Part shown: positions 1 to 7,900 of the stretch, piece by piece
How positions within the stretch are numbered: position 1 is the first letter of the stretch
How the letters are laid out: each line of letters begins with the position of its first letter
DNA from: Psychroflexus longus
Lineage (GTDB): Bacteria; Bacteroidota; Bacteroidia; Flavobacteriales; Flavobacteriaceae
Length of the DNA stretch: 64,000 nucleotides
Reading direction: 5' to 3'
Assembly: GCF_020164595.1 (NCBI RefSeq)
Contig: NZ_JAIQZE010000011.1
Location: 1 to 64,000, forward strand
Program-made: the position numbers and the translations under genes
Notes under the pieces: model-generated
Told to the model about the DNA's origin: nothing
The model's database searches: none
The model's input: only the letters and a program-made list of their open reading frames with translations

Positions 1-36
1 ATGGTACTACATACCGTGGAAGAGTAGGTCGCCGCC
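1..36 (+). rRNA. rrf: 5S ribosomal RNA, 3' end only
   Basis: The first 36 bases match the conserved 3' portion of Bacteroidota 5S rRNA: a GGTACT...TACCGTGGAAGAGTAGGTCG stretch followed by the closing GCCGCC. The 5' two thirds lie outside the window. A strong hairpin terminator follows directly. This implies that a 16S-23S-5S operon, read in the plus direction, ends at the left edge of the window. The identification is from recognition of the conserved 3' arm; the exact mature 3' end may be a base or two further on. Confidence 0.85.
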
Positions 37-47
37 TTCCTTATTTT

Positions 48-83
48 AAAACCCTTCATTACAAACGTAATGAAGGGTTTTTT
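48..83 (+). terminator. Rho-independent terminator of the rRNA operon
   Basis: Inverted repeat AAAACCCTTCATTA / TAATGAAGGGTTTT with a 6-nt loop, followed by a T run. It lies 11 nt after the 5S end. Confidence 0.85.
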
Positions 84-108
84 AGTTTATAATAAGTTAG
101 TTATAACC

Positions 109-143
109 AAAAAAATCTGCATAAATTTAATTATGCAGATTTT
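109..143 (-). terminator. Terminator of the tsaD-to-methyltransferase operon
   Basis: Arms ATCTGCATAA (115-124) and TTATGCAGAT (131-140) form a 10-bp stem, extended by A/T pairs. Read on the minus strand, the stem is followed by a run of seven T. It sits just beyond the stop codon of the methyltransferase gene that ends at 155. Confidence 0.75.
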
Positions 144-154
144 AATTTTGTAAT

Positions 155-1351
155 CTAGAGCTTAGAAGCTTCAATTACTTTATATCCTTCAATAGTTTTT
201 GTGAAGATTAAAAAATCTGTGTCTCCACCTATTTTACAATTCAATTTATTTTGAATTTGTGATGTTGTGAGTTTAAAATTTTTTGATATTAAATTTGTGA
301 ATTCATTTTTATATCTGTGTTTTAGTTTTTTAAAATTAACTGATTCAGAATTTTTAACAAGATATAGTTTACCAGGAAAACTATTAATTCTATTTTCAGA
401 AGTATATAAATTTGTGTTGTTTTCAAGTTTCTTTAATTTATATTTTAAGGCAATATCATCATTCAACCCTGATTTCATTATACTAGAATTAAACTCATAA
501 AGATATTCTTGGCAATCTTCTACGTTAATATTACTGTAAGTTTGATCTTTATCATACTTTGAAACAGAATATTTATTTTCTTCATCGTAATTATACATCT
601 TTATAACCTTGGAGTTTTTTTCTCTCCAGTCTATAGACCAAAGTAATTCCTTAACGTCATTTTTTACAGATACAATATGTAATTCTTTTATCCCAAATAA
701 TTCTTTATATCCCATTTCAATATCATACATGGGAGACGTTTTGATCATAAGATTTCTACACTTGTCTTTAAATAAAGATTTATGATTTAAAATATTGGGG
801 AGAGAATTTTCTAAAAGAAATACTTTCTGACCTTTATTTCTGCGAGACGGGTCTATATAAACCCAATCAAATATACTTTGTGTGTTTTGTAAATATTCAA
901 TTGAATCCTGATTAAAGCATGATATATTACGAACCTTTAAAAGTTTGAAATTGTGTTCAGCTATATTATAAAGGTCTTGATTTAATTCTACGTAAGTTAC
1001 TTCGCCAATTTTCTTTGTAAAATAATAATCATCAATTCCGAAACCGCCAGTCAAATCAATGAGTGAAGATCCATGTACGACCTTTGCTTTATGTAACGCT
1101 GTTATTTCTGATGATGTTTGTTCTAAATTTACCTTAGGAGGATAAATAATCTTTTCATTTTTATACCAGGTGGGTAATTTTTTTCTAGCTTTTTTCTTTC
1201 CAACTATTTGGTTTATGAGAAGATCTATATCAATTGCCTTAAATGGACTTCCTTTTAATACCAAATCTGGAATTGGTGTGTGAAGATTATCATCTATAAA
1301 TTTTAAAACTTCAGGATCATCTAATTTACTATACTCTTCTTCTAAGTTCAT
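155..1351 (-). CDS. Class I SAM-dependent methyltransferase with THUMP-like C-terminal domain
   Basis: The 398-residue protein carries a Rossmann methyltransferase core. SAM-binding motif I is DLTGGFGID at residues 99-107. The acidic strand ends at VELNQ (121-125). The motif IV region is DPSRRNKG at 167-174. The C-terminal third resembles the ferredoxin-like/THUMP-like domain found in the Porphyromonas PG_1098-type family of Bacteroidota, whose members are taken to methylate RNA. The substrate is unknown. It is the last gene of a minus-strand operon, and its start overlaps the end of the TrmH-like gene by 23 nt, which suggests translational coupling. The company of TrmH-like, RsmE and TsaD supports an RNA substrate by inference only. 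Confidence 0.8.
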   Translation of the reverse strand: MNLEEEYSKLDDPEVLKFIDDNLHTPIPDLVLKGSPFKAIDIDLLINQIVGKKKARKKLPTWYKNEKIIYPPKVNLEQTSSEITALHKAKVVHGSSLIDLTGGFGIDDYYFTKKIGEVTYVELNQDLYNIAEHNFKLLKVRNISCFNQDSIEYLQNTQSIFDWVYIDPSRRNKGQKVFLLENSLPNILNHKSLFKDKCRNLMIKTSPMYDIEMGYKELFGIKELHIVSVKNDVKELLWSIDWREKNSKVIKMYNYDEENKYSVSKYDKDQTYSNINVEDCQEYLYEFNSSIMKSGLNDDIALKYKLKKLENNTNLYTSENRINSFPGKLYLVKNSESVNFKKLKHRYKNEFTNLISKNFKLTTSQIQNKLNCKIGGDTDFLIFTKTIEGYKVIEASKL

Positions 1352-1835
1352 GCAGTGTAATTCCTAAGGTTTGAGAAACATTCATGCTTGAATTATTTCC
1401 ATACATTTCGATGTGAAATACTTTATCAAGTCTCTGTAGTATTGGTTTTTTTATCCCAAATCTTTCATTTCCTAGAACAACTAAGACTTTATCGTTTACA
1501 GATTGGTTAATATTTACAATATTTTCACTATTACTGGTAATTTCTAAACCAATAATAATTCCTTCAAAGCCTTTGAATACTGTTTGAAAACTCTCATAAA
1601 ACTCAACACTTAAACTTTTTTCAGTGGACCTTGAAGTTCTTTTAAACCTATTGCTGTCTAAGTCATTTTTATTCTCAAAATTTAACCAAATTGTATCCAC
1701 ATCAAAAGCTTCTGCATTTCTAAAAATACTTCCTAAGTTGGCAGGACTATCGATTTTGTCCATTAAGATGGAGATCTGGAGCTTTGACGAATTTTTAAAA
1801 TTTACTTGTTGATGTGTCAGCTGTTTTTCTTTCAT
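1329..1835 (-). CDS. TrmH/SpoU family RNA 2'-O-methyltransferase
   Basis: A 168-residue protein consisting only of the SPOUT (alpha/beta-knot) domain. Motif 1 is NLGSIFRNAEAF (33-44) with the invariant Asn and Arg. Motif 2 is LGNERFGI (121-128). Motif 3 is EMYGNNSSMNVSQTLGI (143-159), where the usual SLNVS is SMNVS. Family members methylate the 2'-hydroxyl of tRNA or rRNA nucleotides using SAM. The short length without an L30e-like extension is closer to TrmL/TrmH than to RlmB, but the target cannot be read from sequence. The ATG start overlaps the stop of the DUF4159 gene by 4 nt, and the 3' end runs 23 nt into the next gene. Confidence 0.85.
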   Translation of the reverse strand: MKEKQLTHQQVNFKNSSKLQISILMDKIDSPANLGSIFRNAEAFDVDTIWLNFENKNDLDSNRFKRTSRSTEKSLSVEFYESFQTVFKGFEGIIIGLEITSNSENIVNINQSVNDKVLVVLGNERFGIKKPILQRLDKVFHIEMYGNNSSMNVSQTLGITLHELRRRV

Positions 1836-2479
1836 TTTGTAAAAGCATACTTAATGATATTGGCTCCCATTCTCAAAGCTTGAAGTCTAACTTCTTCCGG
1901 ATCTCCATGAACAGAAGAATCTTCCCATCCATTCCCTAAGTCACTTTCATAAGTAAATAAAACCATGAGTCTTCCTTTATCGTCCTCAATGCCAAAGGCC
2001 TGAGCCAGTTTTCCGTCGTGTTCATGAATTTTAGGTAAGCCGTTCTCAAATTTGAATTCGTTGTTGAATATTGGATGATTAGCACTTAATTCAATAAGTT
2101 CACGGTTGGGAAATACATTTTTAATTGCTTGTCTAAAATATGGTTCTAACCCATAATTATCGTCAGCATGTAAAAAACCTCCAGAGAGTAGGTAATTTCT
2201 TAAATTTTTTGATGCTTCATCAGAGAAATAAATATTTCCATGACCTGTCAGATGAATAAATTGATAATTAAATAGTTCAGGGTCTTCAGGTTTTACCTCA
2301 TTTGCATTAGAGGCTATTTTACTTCCAATTGTATTATTTACAAATTTAATAAGGTTAGGAAGAGAAGTGGGGTTACTATACCAATCGCCACCTCCATCAT
2401 ATTTTAGAAGCGCTATCTCTTGTGCACTCAAATTATTGATATTTACAACTAAGATGACAAAAAGAATAACTAACCTCAT
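1832..2479 (-). CDS. DUF4159 domain-containing exported protein
   Basis: The preferred start is the ATG at 2479, which forms an ATGA overlap with the rsmE stop and gives a clean signal peptide (hydrophobic residues 2-15, then NNLSA before Gln). An upstream in-frame start at 2509 would add ten residues and spoil the signal. The mature part resembles DUF4159, a ThuA/glutamine-amidotransferase-like fold. Visible features are LLKYDGGGDWYSNPTSLPNL near the N-terminus, FIHLTGHGNIYFS, then GGFLHADDNYG and FPNRELIELSANHPIF. The function is unknown. The gene is wedged between two RNA methyltransferase genes with overlaps on both sides. The mature protein probably works in the periplasm, so its role differs from its neighbours. 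Confidence 0.8.
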   Translation of the reverse strand: MRLVILFVILVVNINNLSAQEIALLKYDGGGDWYSNPTSLPNLIKFVNNTIGSKIASNANEVKPEDPELFNYQFIHLTGHGNIYFSDEASKNLRNYLLSGGFLHADDNYGLEPYFRQAIKNVFPNRELIELSANHPIFNNEFKFENGLPKIHEHDGKLAQAFGIEDDKGRLMVLFTYESDLGNGWEDSSVHGDPEEVRLQALRMGANIIKYAFTK

Positions 2480-3177
2480 AAGGATTGAATCAAATTTACA
2501 GTATGACAAGCTACAATTCCAGCAGTTTCGGTCCTTAGTCTTGATTCTGAAAGCGATACAGCTTTGAAATCTTTAGTTAAGGCTAATTGAATTTCTTCTT
2601 GAGAAAAATCACCTTCTGGCCCGATCATGATCAAATTATTATCACCTATGACTTTAGAAAGATTATCCTTAGGTCCATCTTCGCAATGCGCTATAAACTT
2701 ATTGTGTTTAGTTTCATAATTAATAAAATCTGAGAACAATGTCAATTTATTTAATTTAGGTAGAAATGTATTTAAAGATTGTTTCATGGCAGCCTGGAGA
2801 ACCTTTTCATATCGTTCCTGCTTAATTACTCTACGTTCACTATGTTCACAAAGAAGGGGTGTAATTTCTTGAATTCCAATTTCAGTTGACTTCTCAAGAA
2901 ACCACTCAAATCTATCATTCGCTTTGGTTGGTGCGATTGCAATGTGAAGATAATTATCTGCTGGGGCTTTTTCTTCAAATTTTACAACTTCAACTTCGCA
3001 CTTTTTTGGATGATTACTTTTGAGAACTCCCTTTGCAAGTAATCCAGAACCGTTGGTAATTGCAATCTCCTCACCAATATTTTTTCTGAGTACTTTTGAA
3101 ATATGTCTACTCTCTTCAGAATTAATACTTATGAGTTTTGAAGAAGAATCAAAGTTTGGCTCGTAGAAAAGTTGCAT
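2476..3177 (-). CDS. rsmE: 16S rRNA (uracil1498-N3)-methyltransferase RsmE
   Basis: The 233 residues match the usual RsmE length of about 240. The protein has an N-terminal PUA-like barrel (residues 1-70) with HISKVLR at 25-31. A SPOUT knot follows with EKSTEIGI (95-102), MIGPEGDFS (184-192) and LSESRLRTETAG (209-220), the classic RsmE signature. It methylates U1498 of 16S rRNA in the decoding region of the assembled 30S subunit. The start codon overlaps the parvulin gene stop by one base (TAATG arrangement), and its stop overlaps the DUF4159 start by four. This is a confident call from motifs. Confidence 0.93.
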   Translation of the reverse strand: MQLFYEPNFDSSSKLISINSEESRHISKVLRKNIGEEIAITNGSGLLAKGVLKSNHPKKCEVEVVKFEEKAPADNYLHIAIAPTKANDRFEWFLEKSTEIGIQEITPLLCEHSERRVIKQERYEKVLQAAMKQSLNTFLPKLNKLTLFSDFINYETKHNKFIAHCEDGPKDNLSKVIGDNNLIMIGPEGDFSQEEIQLALTKDFKAVSLSESRLRTETAGIVACHTVNLIQSL

Positions 3178-3791
3178 TATTCTATTGTTTCTAAAACTAA
3201 TATTTCTTCAATAAGTTGTGGTGAATAACTTTTCAATATAAGATAATACCATCCTTGGTTTTCCAAATCAACCTTGAATGTTTCATTCGCAGCCCTGATA
3301 CTTGATAAGGCTGCATTTTTAAAATCTTCAGGAACACTGCTTTTTTTAAACCAACCAGAATCTCCCCCCTTGTTTTTACTCATGTCCATTGAGTATTGCT
3401 GAGCTAGTCGCTCAAATTTCTGTGTTTCACTCATCATTAAAATGCGATCTCTCAATCTATCCATTTCTTCATAAGTCATCTTATCACCATCAAAATAAAT
3501 ATAATTGATCCTAAAGTGCTCTATATTTTTCTTCTTTATAACTTTAAGTTTCTTTTTCTCTCGACCCTTCAGGGTTATACTTTTGCCTTCACCTAATTCA
3601 AAAAGCTTATTAGCAAGATTAGAATTGTGTTTTTCTGCATTAAAAATAGATAAATTTCCCTCTGATTTTAATTCTAAAATTTCTTCTTTAGAATAACCAA
3701 AATCTGCATATGGATCCTCATTATGTCTGAATAAATTAGTTTGAGAATGAAGTTGAAAACTTATAAGTATTAAAAGTAAAACTGATTTCAT
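3177..3791 (-). CDS. Parvulin-type peptidylprolyl isomerase, exported
   Basis: The 204-residue protein begins with a signal peptide (MKSVLLLILISFQLHS, cleavage near SQT). A single rotamase (parvulin) domain spans about 92-188: FRINYIYFDGDK opens the first strand, FERLAQQYSMD forms the helix, and GGDSGWF (142-148) is the typical SurA/PpiC loop. It is expected to assist folding of periplasmic or outer-membrane proteins by cis-trans isomerisation of prolyl bonds. Unlike SurA it has no obvious chaperone N-domain, only about 75 charged residues. It lies 10 nt after tsaD and overlaps rsmE by 1 nt. Confidence 0.85.
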   Translation of the reverse strand: MKSVLLLILISFQLHSQTNLFRHNEDPYADFGYSKEEILELKSEGNLSIFNAEKHNSNLANKLFELGEGKSITLKGREKKKLKVIKKKNIEHFRINYIYFDGDKMTYEEMDRLRDRILMMSETQKFERLAQQYSMDMSKNKGGDSGWFKKSSVPEDFKNAALSSIRAANETFKVDLENQGWYYLILKSYSPQLIEEILVLETIE

Positions 3792-3801
3792 AAGATATGG
3801 G

Positions 3802-4827
3802 TTAGATAGCGTATCTAGCTTTTGAAGCTGTTGCTAAATCTGTAAATTGATTTTTCTGAAACTTTAGATATCCCACTATTCCAATCATAGCTGCATTATC
3901 TGTGCAATATTCAAATTTAGGGATGAAGACATTCCAGCCAGCTGAATCTTTTTTTTCTAAAAGTGCATTTCTTATTCCAGAATTAGCGGAAACTCCTCCA
4001 CCAATGGCAATTTGATTGATGCCTGTTTCTTTGACAGCTTTTGTAAGTTTTGTCATCAATATATCGATAACTTTTCTTTGAAAAGAAGCACAGAGATCTT
4101 CAATATTTTCAGAAATAAATTCAGGGTTTTCTTTAGTTTGTTTTTGAAGAAAATAAAGAACCGAAGTTTTTAAACCACTAAAGCTAAAGTCTAAACCTTT
4201 TACCTTGGGTTTTGCAAATTCAAACTTTGAGGGATTACCAAGTTTTGATAATTTATCGATTTCCGGACCTGCAGGGTAGGGAAGCTTAATCATTTTCCCG
4301 CATTTATCAAACGCTTCTCCAATAGCATCATCGAGGGTTTCTCCAATTACTTCCATTTCAAAATAATCCTTGACTTTTACAATTTGAGTATGACCACCAC
4401 TTATAGTTACTCCAAGAAAAGGAAACTTTGGAACATCAGTTTTTTCATCATTGATAAAATGAGCAAGTAAATGCGCTTGCATATGATTGACTTCTATTAA
4501 CGGAATTCCTAGTGCAAGACTCAGAGATTTTGCAAACGAGCTGCCAACGAGTAGCGAACCCATGAGACCAGGTCCTCGTGTATAGGCAATAGCAGACAAA
4601 TCATTTTTACTAATATCTGCTTTTTTTAAAGCCTGATCAATCACAGGTACAATATGTTGTTGGTGTGCTCTGGAAGCAAGCTCTGGAACCACCCCGCCAT
4701 ATTCTTTGTGAACCTGCTGAGTTGCCACAATATTACTTAAAACTTTGTCGTTACATAATACAGCAGCTGAAGTGTCATCACAAGAAGATTCAATTCCTAA
4801 AATGTAAATATTTTTCGCAATTTCCAT
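3802..4827 (-). CDS. tsaD: tRNA N6-adenosine threonylcarbamoyltransferase TsaD
   Basis: TsaD transfers the threonylcarbamoyl group to A37 of ANN-decoding tRNAs, working with TsaB, TsaC and TsaE. The ATG at 4827 gives 341 residues; a TTG one codon upstream is less likely. The family signature is clear: GIESSCDDTSAAV near the N-terminus, the metal-binding HMQAH (His115 and His119), ISGGHTQIV, PYPAGPEIDKL, DFSFSGLKTSVL and the C-terminal IGGGVSANSGIR. It is the first gene of the minus-strand operon ending at 155, with a TAGATTTG -7 element 30 nt upstream. No defects are seen. Confidence 0.95.
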   Translation of the reverse strand: MEIAKNIYILGIESSCDDTSAAVLCNDKVLSNIVATQQVHKEYGGVVPELASRAHQQHIVPVIDQALKKADISKNDLSAIAYTRGPGLMGSLLVGSSFAKSLSLALGIPLIEVNHMQAHLLAHFINDEKTDVPKFPFLGVTISGGHTQIVKVKDYFEMEVIGETLDDAIGEAFDKCGKMIKLPYPAGPEIDKLSKLGNPSKFEFAKPKVKGLDFSFSGLKTSVLYFLQKQTKENPEFISENIEDLCASFQRKVIDILMTKLTKAVKETGINQIAIGGGVSANSGIRNALLEKKDSAGWNVFIPKFEYCTDNAAMIGIVGYLKFQKNQFTDLATASKARYAI

Positions 4828-4856
4828 CAATTAAATTTAAATCTTTATACCCCTAG

Positions 4857-4864
4857 CAAATCTA
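4857..4864 (-). promoter_or_regulatory. -7 promoter element for tsaD operon
   Basis: The minus strand reads TAGATTTG, matching the Bacteroidota -7 consensus TANNTTTG, about 30 nt upstream of the tsaD ATG. No good -33 TTTG was seen, so the call rests on one element and its position in the divergent tsaD/tamB spacer. Confidence 0.45.
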
Positions 4865-4911
4865 AATAAATTTGTGGCTTCATTGAAAGCATTTAGGATT
4901 AGTATTTGATA

Positions 4912-4919
4912 TATCTTTG
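4912..4919 (+). promoter_or_regulatory. -7 promoter element for tamB
   Basis: TATCTTTG matches TANNTTTG and lies 19 nt before the GTG start of tamB. A possible weak -33 (TTTA, 4892-4895) lies 16 nt upstream. Confidence 0.45.
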
Positions 4920-4938
4920 AAAAAAATATAATAATAGA

Positions 4939-7900
4939 GTGCTCAAATCCCTTTGGAATTTCTTAAAAAAAACTGTTACAGCTGTAATATTAATACTATT
5001 GCTAATTGTACTTGTTTTTTTGATTCCTCAGGTACAGACTTATTACGGAAACAAACTCACAAAAAGCTTCAATGAAACTTACGATACAGATTTAAATGTA
5101 AGTAGACTAAGTATAAACTATAAAGGGAATATTGTTTTAGATAACTTACTTCTTAGAGATGATTATGAAGATACAATCATCTATGCAAAATCCCTTTCAA
5201 CTTCTTTAATAAACTTGGCAAATCTATCTGGAAAAAATCTTCATTTCTCCAATACAGAAATTGATCAACTCAAATTTAAATTGAAACAGTATCAAAATGA
5301 AAGATATGATGAGTTTACTAAGTTTCTTGATAAACTGAATGATACAACTACAACTTCTGATCAGTCTTTTCAACTTAAGATAAATAGAGTTCTGGCTTAC
5401 AAAAGTGATTTTAGTATCATCAATCAAAAAATAAGTCAAGACCCCACTTTTTTTATCAGGGATTTAGATTTTAATTTATCAAACTTCAAGTTATTAGGAC
5501 CAGACCTCGATTTCAATCTCAGAAGGATGTCAGGAATCTTAAAGCAAGGGATAATAGTCGAGGATTTCAAAACTAGATTTTCTTATAGTCCAAGTCGAAT
5601 GCATCTTGAAGATCTAAGTTTAGAAACTCCTTATTCCAAAATAGAGGGTGAAATCGAATTTGATTACAATCGTGAAGATCTTAAGGATTTCTTTGATAAG
5701 GTAAATGTTAATGCTAAATTCAATAACTCATTGGTATCGAGTACAGACTTACGACGATTTTATGATGGATTTGGGTATTCTCAAGAGCTCAATATTACTG
5801 GTGTGGCTTCTGGTCAATTAAATAATCTTGAATTAAAAGCATTGGACATTACAGGAGTTCAGGATACCAAACTCGATGCCGAATTAAAACTTGTGAACTC
5901 ATTTAGTGATTCTCCTTTTAGCATGAAAGGCTCTTCGATGAATATTTCCACTACCTATGAAGACCTTATATCACTATTTCCAGATGACCTGAAGGAAAAC
6001 TTACCAATCTATTTCAAGCAATTCGGTTTGACAAATCTCAAAGGCAGAATTGAATTATCCAACGACGAATTGTTTACTGTTCTTGATGTCAAATCAAAAC
6101 TCGGTAAAACATCATTAAATTTAAATTTTGAAAACTACCAAAGTCCAGATGTGGTAAAATATGCAGGATTTCTGGATGTAGTCAAATTTGATTTGGCCTC
6201 TTTTTTAGGAATAAAGACTTTAGGAAAAACAACCTTTAACTTTAATGTCAATGGGTCTGGATTCACGAAATCTTCGCTTAACACTTTAGCAGAAGGGACC
6301 ATAAATTCTATTGAAGTAAATGGATATGAATACAAAAACATCAGACTTAATGGTAATTTGAAAGCTCCATATTTTAATGGAAGATTAGAAAGTCTGGATC
6401 CAAACTTTCTTTTTTCTTTTGATGGTCTTTTGGACGCTTCAAAAAAAGAAAATATATACAATTTTAGTGCTGATATTGATTACGCCGACCTGGCAAAACT
6501 AAATATTGTAAAACGTGATACTGTGGCAGATTTTCAAGGTAAGTTGAGAGTCGACCTTAAGGGAAATTCATTGGATGAGTTGAAGGGTAAACTCAGCTTC
6601 AATTCATTTGAATATGAGAACACGAGCGAGAAATACAGGTTTGAAGACCTTATTGTCCAATCCTCCTTTGAAAAAGACAAACAGACCATAAGTATTGACA
6701 GTCCAGATGTGATTAGTGGTAAATTGGAGGGTGAGTTTAAACTAACCTCGTTACCACAACTTTTTTCTGATGCTGTTGAAAATTTATACTTCAGAAGTAA
6801 AAAGGATTCAAAAAGCAAAAATCAGTTTGTTGATTTTGATCTCAATATTTATAATAAAATTGTGGAAGTATTCTTTCCAGAGATTGAAGTTGCTCCAAAA
6901 ACTTATATAAGAGGTAGTATTGATGCAGATGCAAATAATTTATCATTGAATTTCAGATCACCTCATTTGGAGGTTTATGGGAATACGCTAGATAATATTA
7001 ACATACAGATAGATACAGAAAATCCACTTTATAACTCATATGTCGAAATTGAAAGTATTATCACTTCGTTTTATAACATTTCAGATTTTAATATGATTAA
7101 TGTAAATCTGAAAGACACATTATTTGTGAGAACTGAATTTAAGGGTGGCAAGTTGCAGAAAGACAATTTTAATTTAAGCATTTATCAAACCTTGGATAGT
7201 GATGATAAATCTACATTTGGATTCAAGCGTTCAAGTATTGTTTACAATGACAATTTGTGGTTTATCAATAGAGATTCCAATAGAAGTAATAAAGTTGAAA
7301 TCGAGCGAGGTTTTCAGAATTTCAATGTAGACTCCCTGAAAGTTTCAAGTGGAAATCAATCGATATTTTTTGATGGTATTCTGAGGGATTCAACATTTAA
7401 AGATTTAAAACTTACATTCAATAATGTAGAGCTAGCTGATGTAGTTCCTAAACAAGATAGTATCAATTTTGCAGGAGTTCTGGATGGAAGATTAGATATT
7501 TTCCAAAAAAACAATTTATATGCTCCAAATCTTGACATCATAATTGATGATTTTGTGTTCAATGAAATTAAATATGGTCAGTTTTCTTTGGAAGCAGATG
7601 GTAACAAGGATTTGAGTTCATTTGATTTACTTTCCGAATTAAAACTTGATGAAGACTTACTATTTAAAGCTGATGGTTCAATATTTTCCATAGAAAATGA
7701 TCAATATTTTGATGTTGACGTTATTGTTAATGAGTTTGATCTTAGCTCAATGAGTGTATTTGGTGAAGATGTTATTTCCAAAATCCGTGGATTTGCTTCA
7801 GGCAAAGTTGATGTCACTGGTAAACTTAACAATCCATACTTAAATGGAGAATTAGTATTGAATGAAGCGGGATTAAAAGTCCCTTATTTAAATATTGATT

